From positions 1 to 16,955 of the forward strand of contig DAOVOB010000005.1 of the NCBI GenBank assembly GCA_030629925.1: a stretch of 16,955 nt of DNA. Direction: 5' to 3'. Made by a program: the position numbers and the translations under genes. Of this stretch, positions 1-9,294 are shown in pieces (the stretch's first letter is position 1; the number at the start of each line of letters is the position of its first letter). Source of the DNA: Fidelibacterota bacterium. Lineage in GTDB: Bacteria; Fidelibacterota; Fidelibacteria; Fidelibacterales; Fidelibacteraceae. The notes beneath the pieces were generated by a model. That model ran no database searches and was not told the DNA's origin. It saw nothing but the letters and a program-made list of their open reading frames with translations.

Positions 1-357
1 GTTTGGTAGCATATTGTAGTTCAGGGGGCTTGTAAGTCCCTGATAGAGCTCTTTATTAACGGTAAAGGCATGAAAACGGCAAAGAATACCGCATGAATCA
101 AGCAAAGTCTTTAATAAAATGCTTTTTGTCAGGGAGTAACCCCGCCCCTCGCTTAATACTTGAGACGCTGCAAGTAGGGGTTTTTTGGAAAATCCGAAAA
201 CGATATCATTTTTTACAAAATTGATTATTCTAAAGATCTTGTTTTTATCGACTAATTTATCCCAGTTTCGTTCCTTTATCAACTCGCGAATAGCGGGTGC
301 ATCGACATCAAATATTTTATTCGGATCCTGTAACAATAGTGCTCCAATTCCTGTCAT
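1..357 (-). CDS. Transglutaminase-like domain protein, 3' part outside window
   Basis: Reading the minus strand from an ATG at 357-355, the frame stays open for 119 codons to the left edge, so the C-terminal part is missing. The peptide has the layout of the transglutaminase-like superfamily: a helical N-terminal part (DPNKIFDVDAPAIRELI, residues 11-27), FVKNDIVFGF (47-56), then ASQVLSEGRGYS (64-75) followed by TKSILLKTLLDSCGILCRF (77-95). This matches the usual pattern of an asx-VL-x-G-x-G-x-C loop, then the K-x-x-L-L-x-A-L-L-R-x-x-G-I-P-x-R helix. The nucleophile Cys is replaced by Ser75; two other Cys (89, 93) lie in the helix. An in-frame stop lies 24 nt upstream of the ATG (frame of 381-358). 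No clear ribosome binding site precedes the ATG; a TTG at residue 9 has GGAG five bases before it and is an alternative start. The gene is divergent from the DciA-gyrB operon. Family call fairly firm; enzyme activity unknown. Confidence 0.72.
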   Translation of the reverse strand, partial: MTGIGALLLQDPNKIFDVDAPAIRELIKERNWDKLVDKNKIFRIINFVKNDIVFGFSKKPLLAASQVLSEGRGYSLTKSILLKTLLDSCGILCRFHAFTVNKELYQGLTSPLNYNMLPN

Positions 358-534
358 TTTATTAAAATATACGGCTTATGATTGAAAGATAAAAAGCTTT
401 TTCAATTTCGGTTTTAAAAAACGCTAAAAAAAAGATATAATTACGGCTTAAATAAAGACTAAAACCCCTCTCTCTTCTTATAATTAATGTACAATAATAA
501 TAGCTTAATAGTCCAAATATTATTATATTTGGAC
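358..534. promoter_or_regulatory. Divergent intergenic region with symmetric elements
   Basis: This 177-nt AT-rich gap separates two divergent genes and must hold both promoters. TATAAT hexamers for the plus strand lie at 436-441 and 479-484, but neither has a good TTGACA-like partner at 16-18 nt, so the promoters are only suggested. Symmetry seen directly: ATTGAAA (381-387) is inverted as TTTCAAT (400-406) around a 12-bp palindrome AAAAAGCTTTTT (391-402); the 9-mer TACGGCTTA is directly repeated at 370-378 and 442-450; and a perfect hairpin occupies 511-534 (separate entry). These could be operators; no regulator is identified. Confidence 0.45.
511..534 (+). promoter_or_regulatory. Perfect 10-bp hairpin abutting a start codon
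   Basis: GTCCAAATAT (511-520) and ATATTTGGAC (525-534) are exact reverse complements around the 4-nt loop TATT. The right arm ends on the base before the ATG of the DUF721 gene (535), and the only Shine-Dalgarno-like bases (TTTGGA, 528-533) lie inside that arm. In mRNA the hairpin would hide the ribosome binding region; in DNA it would be a 24-bp dyad able to act as an operator. Symmetry is seen directly; function is inferred. Confidence 0.55.
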
Positions 535-810
535 ATGAAAAAAATCAACTCCGCAATAGACAGGATCGTTACCCGCATTGTGGGTAGAAATGCCATGCTG
601 GAGCATTGGGCTTTGCGTGATTGGAATGCAGTAGTTGGAGAAGTTGTTGCACAGGTTTCAGTACCCGTGAGAGTTGTTAAAGGAGTGTTATATGTCAGTG
701 TTAAAAACAGCACTTGGCGCCAAGAATTAAGCATGCAGAAACCGCAGATATTGAAAAAATATGAAGAACAATTCGGAGCGGGTATCATTCGTGATATACG
801 TTTTCAATAA
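535..810 (+). CDS. DciA-like (DUF721) protein, probable helicase-loading factor
   Basis: A 91-residue protein beginning MKKINSAIDRIVTRI. It has the DUF721 layout: an N-terminal helix, the W-x-x-x-V-G core (WNAVVGEVVAQVSVPV, about residues 30-45), then the beta strand and helix VLYVSVKNSTWRQEL (about 52-66), close to the family's v-L-x-V-x-v-x-s-s-x-W-x-x-e-L signature, and a C-terminal IIRDIRF. DUF721 proteins include DciA, which supports DnaB helicase loading in most bacteria that lack DnaC or DnaI, and the gene is often found beside recF, gyrB or gyrA; here gyrB follows after 40 nt. An in-frame ATG at 487 would add 16 poorly conserved-looking residues (MYNNNSLIVQ...). I prefer 535 because the family normally starts near this helix. 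The start is directly preceded by the 511-534 hairpin and lacks an exposed ribosome binding site, so its translation may be controlled. Symbol withheld because DUF721 homology alone does not prove DciA function. Confidence 0.8.
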   Translation: MKKINSAIDRIVTRIVGRNAMLEHWALRDWNAVVGEVVAQVSVPVRVVKGVLYVSVKNSTWRQELSMQKPQILKKYEEQFGAGIIRDIRFQ

Positions 811-832
811 GCTGCGGAAATATCACTCGTAA

Positions 833-2776
<1,944 letters not shown>

Positions 2777-2818
2777 ACAATCTGTCATGTGACGGAATTT
2801 AGAAAAAGAGAGGAAAAA

Positions 2819-5281
2819 TTGACTAACGAAAAAATTATCCCGATAAATATAGAAGAAGAATTAAAGAATTGTTATCTTGATTATTCTATGTCAGTGATCG
2901 TTTCCCGTGCATTGCCGGATATTCGTGATGGTCTGAAACCTGTTCATCGTCGTATACTTTACGGTATGTACGAATTGGGTATGCAATATAATAAACCTTT
3001 TAAGAAATCTGCCCGTATCGTCGGTGACGTTTTAGGTAAATTTCACCCTCATGGCGATAGCTCTGTTTACATGGCGATGGCTCGTCTGGCACAGAACTTT
3101 GCGATGCGCTATTTGATCGTTGACGGTCAGGGAAACTTTGGGTCTATCGACGGCGATAGTCCGGCAGCTATGCGTTATACAGAAGCACGTATGTCTCGTT
3201 TAGCAGATGAAATCCTGGCTGATATCGACAAGGATACAGTAGATTTTGTACCGAATTTTGATGATTCAATGGAAGAACCCACTGTTCTGCCCAGCAGGAT
3301 ACCTTATTTGCTGATCAATGGTGCTACCGGTATTGCCGTGGGTATGGCAACTAATATCCCGCCGCATAATATCAATGAGATTTGTGATGCTCTTTGTGCT
3401 ACGGTTGAAAATTCTGAGATTACAACTCAGGAGTTGATGCAATATATTAAGGGTCCGGATTTCCCAACCGGTGCTTTGGCTTATGGTACGTCAGGACTCT
3501 TTTCGGCTTACGATACCGGACGTGGAAAAATAACTTTACGTGCTCGTGCAAATGTGGAACAAATCCGTAATAATCGTGAACAGATCGTTTTCACTGAAAT
3601 TCCATATCAGATCAATAAAAGTAATTTGGTTGAACGTATTGCTGAGTTAGCTCGCAATAAAGTGCTTGAAGGCATTAGCGATCTTCGTGATGAATCCGAT
3701 AAAGAAGGTATTCGCGTTGTGGTAGAACTCAAGCGTGATTTCGAACCTCAGGTTGTACTGAACAATTTGTATAAGCATACCAATTTGCAGAATACCTTTG
3801 GTATTAATATGATCGCTTTGGTCGAAGGTATTCCGAAAGTACTTTCTTTGAAGAGTATGTTACAGTTGTTCGTTGATTATCGCTATAAAGTGATCGTTCG
3901 CAGAACTCAATTTGAGTTAAGGAAGGCAGAAGCCCGTGCACATATTTTAGAAGGTTTCAAGATCGCGCTCGACAATATTGATGAAGTGATCGAAATTATC
4001 AAGAAATCAGCCAGTGCAAATGTTGCCCGTCAGAATTTGATGAATCGCTTTGAATTCTCCGAGATCCAGGCACAAGCTATTCTGGATATGAAATTGCAAA
4101 GGTTGACCGGTTTGGAACGCGAGAAAGTTATTCAGGAATATATTGACATTCTAAAACAGGTCGAAAAACTAAAATATATTCTGGACAACCGTAGCAAACA
4201 GAAAGAAATATTGATCGGGGAAACTCGTGAAATACAAGGAAGATACGGTGATGAACGACGTACCGAAATGGTCGTGGATGCCGGTGATTTTTCTGTAGAA
4301 GATATGATCGCCGATGAAGAAATGGCAATTACCATTACTCATAATGGTTTCATCAAACGTACACCGGTCAATGTCTATCACGCACAGCGTCGTGGTGGTG
4401 TTGGCAAGAAAGGTGCTACAGCTAAAGAAGATGATTTTATTGAAAACCTTTTCATCGCGTCAACTCACGATTACCTGATGTTCTTTACTAATTTAGGTAA
4501 GGTGTATTGGCTGAAGGTACATGAGTTACCGCAAGCCGGACGAGCTACACGCGGTCGCGCTATTGTAAATTTGCTTGAATGTGAAAAAGATGAAAAAGTT
4601 CGAGCATTCCTTAATATCCGCGATTTTACAGAAGATAAATATGTCATCGTATCCACCAAAAACGGTACGATCAAGAAAACCAAGCTTGATGCTTACAGCC
4701 GTCCTCGCCGCACAGGTATAATTGCAGTCAATTTACAAGACGGAGATGATATCATCGGTGTCGATATTACCAATGGTGAACAAGATATTATTCTTGGAAC
4801 ACGAAAAGGTAAGGCTATTCGTTTCAATGAAGCGCATGTCCGGAACATGGGACGCTCGGCAACGGGTGTTCGTGGCGTGACCCTTGATGGAAAAGATGAT
4901 GCCGTTGTAGATATGGTCGTTGTTAAGCGTGAAGGGGCTACTGTTCTTGCCGTAAGTGAGAATGGATATGGAAAACGCTCAGATATCATGGATTACCGTA
5001 TTACAAATCGTGGTGGTAAGGGTGTGATCACAATCAAAACCACAGAAAAGGTAGGACAGATGGTCGCCCTGAAAGAAGTAGTTGATACAGATGATCTAAT
5101 GATCATTACAACCCGTGGTTTGCTTATTCGTCAGCATATTAATCGTATTAACACACTCTCCCGTAATACTCAGGGTGTTCGTTTGATCAACTTACACGAA
5201 CAAGATCAAATCTCAGCTATTCGCTATGTCATGGAATCAGATGACAAAGAAGACGAATTGCAAGAAATGAAAAGTGAATAA
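2819..5281 (+). CDS. gyrA: DNA gyrase subunit A (probable TTG start)
   Basis: The DNA cleavage and wrapping subunit. From the TTG at 2819 the protein has 820 residues and begins (M)[19 protein letters not shown], matching the usual GyrA N-terminus. AGAGAGGA (2807-2814) lies just before this TTG; a GTG at 2789 gives ten more residues but has no ribosome binding site. The winged-helix and tower region holds the active Tyr120 in [10 protein letters not shown], then the coiled-coil arm and the six-bladed C-terminal wrapping domain. The GyrA box at 523-529 reads QRRGGVG, with Val in the place of the usual basic residue. In the quinolone-contact region [10 protein letters not shown], Ser81 (E. coli Ser83) is kept, but Met85 stands where E. 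coli has Asp87. The tail is acidic ([13 protein letters not shown]). The stop codon directly adjoins the next gene's ATG. Confidence 0.96.
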   Translation: MTNEKIIPINIEEELKNCYLDYSMSVIVSRALPDIRDGLKPVHRRILYGMYELGMQYNKPFKKSARIVGDVLGKFHPHGDSSVYMAMARLAQNFAMRYLIVDGQGNFGSIDGDSPAAMRYTEARMSRLADEILADIDKDTVDFVPNFDDSMEEPTVLPSRIPYLLINGATGIAVGMATNIPPHNINEICDALCATVENSEITTQELMQYIKGPDFPTGALAYGTSGLFSAYDTGRGKITLRARANVEQIRNNREQIVFTEIPYQINKSNLVERIAELARNKVLEGISDLRDESDKEGIRVVVELKRDFEPQVVLNNLYKHTNLQNTFGINMIALVEGIPKVLSLKSMLQLFVDYRYKVIVRRTQFELRKAEARAHILEGFKIALDNIDEVIEIIKKSASANVARQNLMNRFEFSEIQAQAILDMKLQRLTGLEREKVIQEYIDILKQVEKLKYILDNRSKQKEILIGETREIQGRYGDERRTEMVVDAGDFSVEDMIADEEMAITITHNGFIKRTPVNVYHAQRRGGVGKKGATAKEDDFIENLFIASTHDYLMFFTNLGKVYWLKVHELPQAGRATRGRAIVNLLECEKDEKVRAFLNIRDFTEDKYVIVSTKNGTIKKTKLDAYSRPRRTGIIAVNLQDGDDIIGVDITNGEQDIILGTRKGKAIRFNEAHVRNMGRSATGVRGVTLDGKDDAVVDMVVVKREGATVLAVSENGYGKRSDIMDYRITNRGGKGVITIKTTEKVGQMVALKEVVDTDDLMIITTRGLLIRQHINRINTLSRNTQGVRLINLHEQDQISAIRYVMESDDKEDELQEMKSE

Positions 5282-5950
5282 ATGATCGCTGACAAACTGA
5301 CAGTTATCCGCGAGGATATAAAACGCTATAGTCCGTACCCCGATCGGGTACGGATCGTGGCTGTCAGTAAAAAACAGCCAATTGAAAAAATGCGTTCTGC
5401 TGTAGAGGCCGGGATCACAGATTTTGGTGAAAATCGTATTCAGGATGCACTGGATAAGTTTTCCCTTGAAGCTTTCGATGGAATTACACGTCACTTTATC
5501 GGTTATTTGCAGTCGAACAAAGCAAATAAATGCTTGCAGAATTTTAATTGGCTTCATAGTTTGCAAACAGAGAAACTTGCTAAGCTAATTGCAAAAAGTG
5601 ACTACCGGATAAAATGCCTTATCGAGGTCAATATTTCCGGTGAAGCTAACAAGTCCGGTTTACCGCCGGATGAACTACCTGACTTTTTAAAAAAGGTCAG
5701 AGACTATGAAGGCCTCGAGATACGGGGACTGATGGGAATGGCGGCTTTTACCGATGATAAATCAAGGATCCGTCGCTCATTTGCATTGTTGCGATCACTG
5801 GCAGAAGAATACAAGACCCTTGAGACCGATCATTTTAAAATGGATGAGCTGTCCATGGGTATGACGCACGATTATCGTATCGCACTGGAAGAAGGCGCTA
5901 CTTTTCTGCGTATAGGAACCGGGATATTTGGACCAAGGAGTATGAATTAA
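5282..5950 (+). CDS. YggS/PLPBP family PLP-binding protein
   Basis: A 222-residue single-domain TIM-barrel protein of the YggS/PROSC/YBL036C family, which binds pyridoxal phosphate and takes part in vitamin B6 homeostasis without known enzyme activity. Family marks: VAVSKKQP with the PLP lysine at Lys30 (E. coli YggS Lys36), DFGENRIQDA (47-56), HFIGYLQSNK, LIEVNISGEANKSG, GLMGMAAF, and the phosphate-binding end LSMGMTHDYRIALEEGATFL followed by RIGTGIFGPR. Length and motifs look complete. The ATG follows the gyrA stop codon without a gap and has no strong ribosome binding site of its own, which suggests translational coupling to gyrA. Its place after gyrase genes is unusual; in many bacteria it neighbours proC or yggT. 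Confidence 0.93.
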   Translation: MIADKLTVIREDIKRYSPYPDRVRIVAVSKKQPIEKMRSAVEAGITDFGENRIQDALDKFSLEAFDGITRHFIGYLQSNKANKCLQNFNWLHSLQTEKLAKLIAKSDYRIKCLIEVNISGEANKSGLPPDELPDFLKKVRDYEGLEIRGLMGMAAFTDDKSRIRRSFALLRSLAEEYKTLETDHFKMDELSMGMTHDYRIALEEGATFLRIGTGIFGPRSMN

Positions 5951-6417
5951 TGGATTGGATAGATCTATCTGGAATGGAAAAACCTGAGGCCTTAGCGGCA
6001 ACGTGGACTTTCCGTTCTGTAAATGAACATCTTAAAGCAGAGGAAGTGGCAAAATGCGGTGAAACGCTGTTACTAACTCTAAGGTCGGATGAAGTGGCTG
6101 ACAGTACAATGTTTGCAGTGTGCGATCATATCAATGTATCCGGTCACAATCCTTTGCGAGGGCATAATGATGATAGTAAGGGAGTACGATTCCCTGATAT
6201 GTCACATCCTTATGCTGCTGTGCCTAATTTGAATATTGAAGATGCTGTTTTGATCCGTGCGGATCAAAATTCTGAGCATCCCGTAGATGCTATATTGGCA
6301 AGTGAGATCGTATATCAAACTATCCTTGCAAAGCATCAGTTGAAAACCGTTTATGCTGTGATCTATGGTAGCAAGATTAACGCAAACAATATTGTAAAAT
6401 TATTTCAGGGAGAATAA
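5950..6417 (+). CDS. Small protein with a purine nucleoside phosphorylase signature
   Basis: A 155-residue protein whose centre (about residues 59-88) closely resembles the signature of trimeric purine nucleoside phosphorylases: DHINVSGHNPLRGHND (59-74) and GVRFPDMSHPY (78-88), against the family's DHIN-l-x-G-x-NPL-x-G-x-N...G-x-RFPDM-x-x-Y. The enzyme is usually about 270-290 residues. This protein lacks the N-terminal phosphate-binding GSGLG loop and a recognisable C-terminal catalytic Asn region, so nucleoside phosphorolysis by itself is doubtful. The flanks (MDWIDLSGMEKPEAL and the C-terminal VYQTILAKHQLKTVYAVIYG) are not recognised, though they look like orderly alpha/beta sequence. AAGGAG (5934-5939) precedes the ATG, which overlaps the upstream stop codon as TAATG. 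The tight coupling to YggS and SSB genes argues that it is expressed. It may be a domesticated fragment of the phosphorylase fold. Confidence 0.7.
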   Translation: MDWIDLSGMEKPEALAATWTFRSVNEHLKAEEVAKCGETLLLTLRSDEVADSTMFAVCDHINVSGHNPLRGHNDDSKGVRFPDMSHPYAAVPNLNIEDAVLIRADQNSEHPVDAILASEIVYQTILAKHQLKTVYAVIYGSKINANNIVKLFQGE

Positions 6418-6418
6418 C

Positions 6419-6889
6419 ATGCATAAGAATTCAATGAACAAAGTGGTTTTAGTTGGCCGACTGGGGCAGAATCCGGAACAACGGGCGATACCCAGTGGAA
6501 CTGCCGTAACTAATTTTTCGGTTGCGACGAATGAAACAAGAAAAAATCAAAATGGCGAATATATAGATACCACGGAATGGCATCGTTGTGTGTCTTTTGG
6601 CAAAACAGCTGAATATATTGGTAATTATTTTACAAAGGGTCGCTTAGTCTATGTGGAAGGTCGTTTACGGACTCGTAAATGGAACGACAAGAGTAATGTT
6701 ACTCATTACACGACTGAGATCATGGTTGATACTGCCATGTTACTGGATCGTGCTCCGCAATCTGGCGACGGTGGCGGCGGTGGTGTTTACGCACCTGCTC
6801 AAAATAACAAACCCGCACCTGTAGCAGCACCCGCAGCAGCACCTGTAGAACCAAGTATGCCTGAAAATGAAGAAGAACTGCCTTTCTAA
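6419..6889 (+). CDS. ssb: Single-stranded DNA-binding protein
   Basis: A 156-residue SSB of the homotetrameric bacterial type. The OB fold covers about residues 6-108: MNKVVLVGRLGQNPEQR, TNFSVATNETR, TEWHRCVSFGKTAEYIGNYF, KGRLVYVEGRLRTRKW and TTEIMVDTAMLLD. A glycine-rich linker (GDGGGGG) and an Ala/Pro-rich stretch lead to the acidic tip EEELPF, a variant of the DDDIPF tail that docks replication and repair partners. GGGAG lies eight or nine bases before the ATG at 6419, so this start is preferred over the ATG at 6434, which has no such site. One base separates it from the PNP-like gene, so the two are almost certainly co-transcribed. It completes a group of replication-linked genes with the DciA-like gene and gyrase. 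Confidence 0.95.
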   Translation: MHKNSMNKVVLVGRLGQNPEQRAIPSGTAVTNFSVATNETRKNQNGEYIDTTEWHRCVSFGKTAEYIGNYFTKGRLVYVEGRLRTRKWNDKSNVTHYTTEIMVDTAMLLDRAPQSGDGGGGGVYAPAQNNKPAPVAAPAAAPVEPSMPENEEELPF

Positions 6890-6898
6890 GGAAGATCA

Positions 6899-7594
6899 AT
6901 GACAGAACGTGAATTTGAAAATACCTCATTTGTCCAGGAAGAAGAACGACAATCTATTGTTCTTTGTCCTATTTGCGGAGAACCGGTCAATAATCATTCT
7001 GCGGAAGAACTTTATACCGTAGATGTGGTTGAAAGTGACTTTAGGATCCGCACATTAGATGATGATGTTCTAGATACTTGGCTGGTGTTTTGTCACCATT
7101 GTTTTTATGTAACGCATGATTTTACTCAGATTCCCAATGAGATAGAAAAAGTGCAGAATGTGATCGAATCCGGTATTTATCGGGATAGATTTGCTGATAC
7201 AAATCCCACGACTCTGGAACTTTTTGAACATTATCTTTATATGCTTGTAGAAGTAAAGGCGCTTCCGACTGTATTTGCCGATACCTATTTACGTATATCT
7301 TGGCTATATGATGACGATGAGAATGAGCCTTTGGCATCAGAGTATAGAGAAAAAGCTATTGTAAATTTTGCAAAAGCTCTATTATTGGGAGATCTTGAAG
7401 ATAAAGATATATCCATGATATATTACTATATTGCGGAGCTTAGTAGACGGAAGGGTGAGTTTGATAGAGCAAAAAAATCTCTGCTAAAAATGGATATGGA
7501 AATTCCCATGTTTAAGCAGCTTTTTGATATGCAGTTCGTTTTGATCCGTGATCGCAATAAATCTGCGGTTGCTATGCCGCGAGAGGAGAATTAG
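6899..7594 (+). CDS. DUF2225-family zinc-ribbon/TPR-like protein
   Basis: A 231-residue protein that resembles DUF2225. The N-terminal third has two paired-cysteine motifs, CPIC (23-26) and CHHC (66-69), expected to hold one zinc ion, with the family-like pattern of a D-F-x-x-R segment (VESDFRIR) and a W-L-V-F-C-x-x-C strand between them. The rest is helical, with repeated features such as YREKAIVNFAKALLLGD and YYYIAELSRRKGEFDRAKKS that look like degenerate TPR repeats. No signal peptide or membrane segment is seen, so it is probably cytoplasmic. The molecular role of DUF2225 is unknown. AAGGAAG precedes the ATG by six bases; ssb ends 9 nt upstream and the next gene starts 2 nt downstream. 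Confidence 0.75.
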   Translation: MTEREFENTSFVQEEERQSIVLCPICGEPVNNHSAEELYTVDVVESDFRIRTLDDDVLDTWLVFCHHCFYVTHDFTQIPNEIEKVQNVIESGIYRDRFADTNPTTLELFEHYLYMLVEVKALPTVFADTYLRISWLYDDDENEPLASEYREKAIVNFAKALLLGDLEDKDISMIYYYIAELSRRKGEFDRAKKSLLKMDMEIPMFKQLFDMQFVLIRDRNKSAVAMPREEN

Positions 7595-7596
7595 CC

Positions 7597-8457
7597 ATGA
7601 TGATAAATTATCCCGAATTCGAGGCTATGCTACTTGAACAAGAAGCGGGAGCAACGACGATTCTTTTCAAATATATTCATATTTTAAATCGGTATTTTTC
7701 CGAGAATAATGAGCTTTCTCTTGATGCTCAACGAGAGGCATTGGACTACATTTATAAAGAAGCCCGAATCGCTCACCCTCTTATTGCTATTTTTCCACAT
7801 TTGCAGGCCTACATTATCCAGGAACTGGAATCCGGGAAGAAAATTCCGGAGATACTGTTGGAATATGGGAATAGGATCAAAAGTAACAATGAAAAAACCG
7901 TTGCAACAACGGTTAATAAATTGATCAAAGATGGTTCGAAAATATTCACATTTTCTCACAGTTCCCTTGTTCGTAAAGCCATTATGGACGCGGCACAAAC
8001 GGGGAAACGCTTTGAAGTGATCCTGACAGAGGCTCGCCCAGTGGGCGAGGGCTTATCTCTTGGTAAATTTCTCGGTCGCGCCGGCATTCCGATTTCACTG
8101 TATACGGATGCCGCTATGGAATTGGCAATATCACGTTGCGATATTGTATTGGTGGGTACGGACTGGTATTGGCATCGTGGTTTTATTAATAAGATCGGGA
8201 CTCACTCCGCATTGAGAATTGCAGATGAACGTGAAAAATCTTTTTATGTTCTTACTGACAGTAGTAAATATATGAAAACACCTCCATCGGACTGGTCGAG
8301 AGATAAGCATCCCCACTCTCAGATCCTGATGGAAAAGATTGAAAATGTAACGGTTCATAACCCTTATTTTGAATCTATCTGGTTCCGCGGGGTCAGTAAT
8401 ATTATTATTGACGGCGAGATGAAAGAATTTAACAAACAGAATGAGATCATAATGTAG
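7597..8457 (+). CDS. eIF2B/R15P-isomerase-like fold protein
   Basis: A 286-residue protein of the initiation-factor-2B alpha/beta/delta superfamily, which in bacteria includes methylthioribose-1-phosphate isomerase and ribose-1,5-bisphosphate isomerase. Evidence: a helical N-terminal domain, KIFTFSHSSLVRKAI (about 116-130), VILTEARPVGEG (141-152, the family's v-x-x-t-E-x-R-P-x-x-x-G), DAAMELAISRCDIVLVGTD with Asp189, and then a GT-x-x-A-L-x-A-D-E-like segment (IGTHSALRIADE) followed by FYVLTDSSKY. The isomerases use a Cys at the SHSS position; here it is Ser, as in the regulatory or translation-factor branch, so isomerase activity is uncertain. The Asp in the G-x-D motif is kept. GAGGAG lies before the ATGATG start; the second ATG could also be used. 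Substrate unknown. Confidence 0.72.
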   Translation: MMINYPEFEAMLLEQEAGATTILFKYIHILNRYFSENNELSLDAQREALDYIYKEARIAHPLIAIFPHLQAYIIQELESGKKIPEILLEYGNRIKSNNEKTVATTVNKLIKDGSKIFTFSHSSLVRKAIMDAAQTGKRFEVILTEARPVGEGLSLGKFLGRAGIPISLYTDAAMELAISRCDIVLVGTDWYWHRGFINKIGTHSALRIADEREKSFYVLTDSSKYMKTPPSDWSRDKHPHSQILMEKIENVTVHNPYFESIWFRGVSNIIIDGEMKEFNKQNEIIM

Positions 8458-8466
8458 GAGTCTAAA

Positions 8467-9294
8467 ATGTCGCAGTATTACAATTATAGAACCGCACTAT
8501 TGATCCTGTTTATGAGTTTGGTTGCTTACCTTATTCTTATTTTTGGCTTTTATTATAACCCTTCACTCATGGGGAACACACCCCAAGCGGTCCGTTATAT
8601 TTTACTCGGTGTTTTTGAATTGTTATTATTGTTTCCCCTGCTCTTGTATGTTATTGGAAATGGAAAATCCGTAAAGCATTCTTTCCGTTTGCGCCCAATT
8701 TCTCTACTTGCCTTGCGGGATATCCTTTTTATAGCAATTGGTATGTTCATCCTAGTCGAATTTATTCAGTATTTGGTGGAATTGGTAATCGGAAGTGAAT
8801 CTTTTGTGAGTGCAGATCTTAAAGTCCTTTATCCTCTTAATTATTTATTGCTCGTCCCGGTTGTTGCAATTATAACTCCATTTGTTGAAGAAGGTATTTT
8901 CCGTGGATATTTGCTTAGACTTATGCTCCGTAATAAGTTTGCTCCCCTTATTGCAGTTGTATTGCAGGCATTGCTTTTTACTGTTGTTCATCTGAGCTTT
9001 CGTAATGCACCGGCCGTTTTTGTGGCCGGAATTATTTTAGGCTATATGGCTTATTCCTTTTATTCTATAATTCCCGGTATTATAATTCACAGTATTTTTA
9101 ACATATTGGTACTTGTTAATATTAATGTTCCACAGATCCGTGAGAGTATTTTATATGGTAAAGCTTATGTTCCATGGCTCATTCTGGCAGGGGGATCATT
9201 ATTGTTTCTATTTGGCATTATCAACATACGCAATAATGTACATGTACACCGTAAACGCAGAGAAAAAGAGGAAGGAGTAGGTTATGAGAAATAA
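8467..9294 (+). CDS. CPBP-family intramembrane metalloprotease
   Basis: A 275-residue polytopic membrane protein of the CPBP (CAAX protease and bacteriocin-processing, 'Abi') family. All three conserved motifs are present: EEGIFRG (EExxxR, Glu141-Arg146), FTVVH (FxxxH, His175) and HSIFN (HxxxN, His208-Asn212). These provide the glutamate and histidines of the intramembrane active site. About seven or eight hydrophobic segments can be counted, the first at residues 8-28 and the last near 236-255, and the tail is strongly basic (HVHRKRREK). TAGGAG stands eight bases before the ATG. The 3' end overlaps the mgtE start by 11 bp, which suggests coupled translation. Family members process prenylated or peptide substrates or confer immunity to bacteriocins; nothing here identifies the substrate. 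Confidence 0.9.
   Translation: MSQYYNYRTALLILFMSLVAYLILIFGFYYNPSLMGNTPQAVRYILLGVFELLLLFPLLLYVIGNGKSVKHSFRLRPISLLALRDILFIAIGMFILVEFIQYLVELVIGSESFVSADLKVLYPLNYLLLVPVVAIITPFVEEGIFRGYLLRLMLRNKFAPLIAVVLQALLFTVVHLSFRNAPAVFVAGIILGYMAYSFYSIIPGIIIHSIFNILVLVNINVPQIRESILYGKAYVPWLILAGGSLLFLFGIINIRNNVHVHRKRREKEEGVGYEK

Noticed and set aside
1..184. Structured RNA (6S-like or terminator) suggested by hairpins such as TCAGGG...CCCTGA and CCCCT...AGGGG with a T run
   Set aside because: The minus strand is one continuous open frame with a recognisable transglutaminase-like protein through this stretch, which explains the sequence better.
185..385. Plus-strand open frame of 66 codons
   Set aside because: It overlaps the minus-strand transglutaminase-like gene, has no ribosome binding site and its product resembles no family.
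487..534. Upstream start for the DUF721 protein
   Set aside because: The 16 extra residues are low-complexity and encoded across the hairpin; the family normally begins at the MKKINSAI helix.
5950..6417. Frameshifted full-length purine nucleoside phosphorylase
   Set aside because: The flanking frames are filled by intact YggS and SSB genes, leaving no room for the missing domains.
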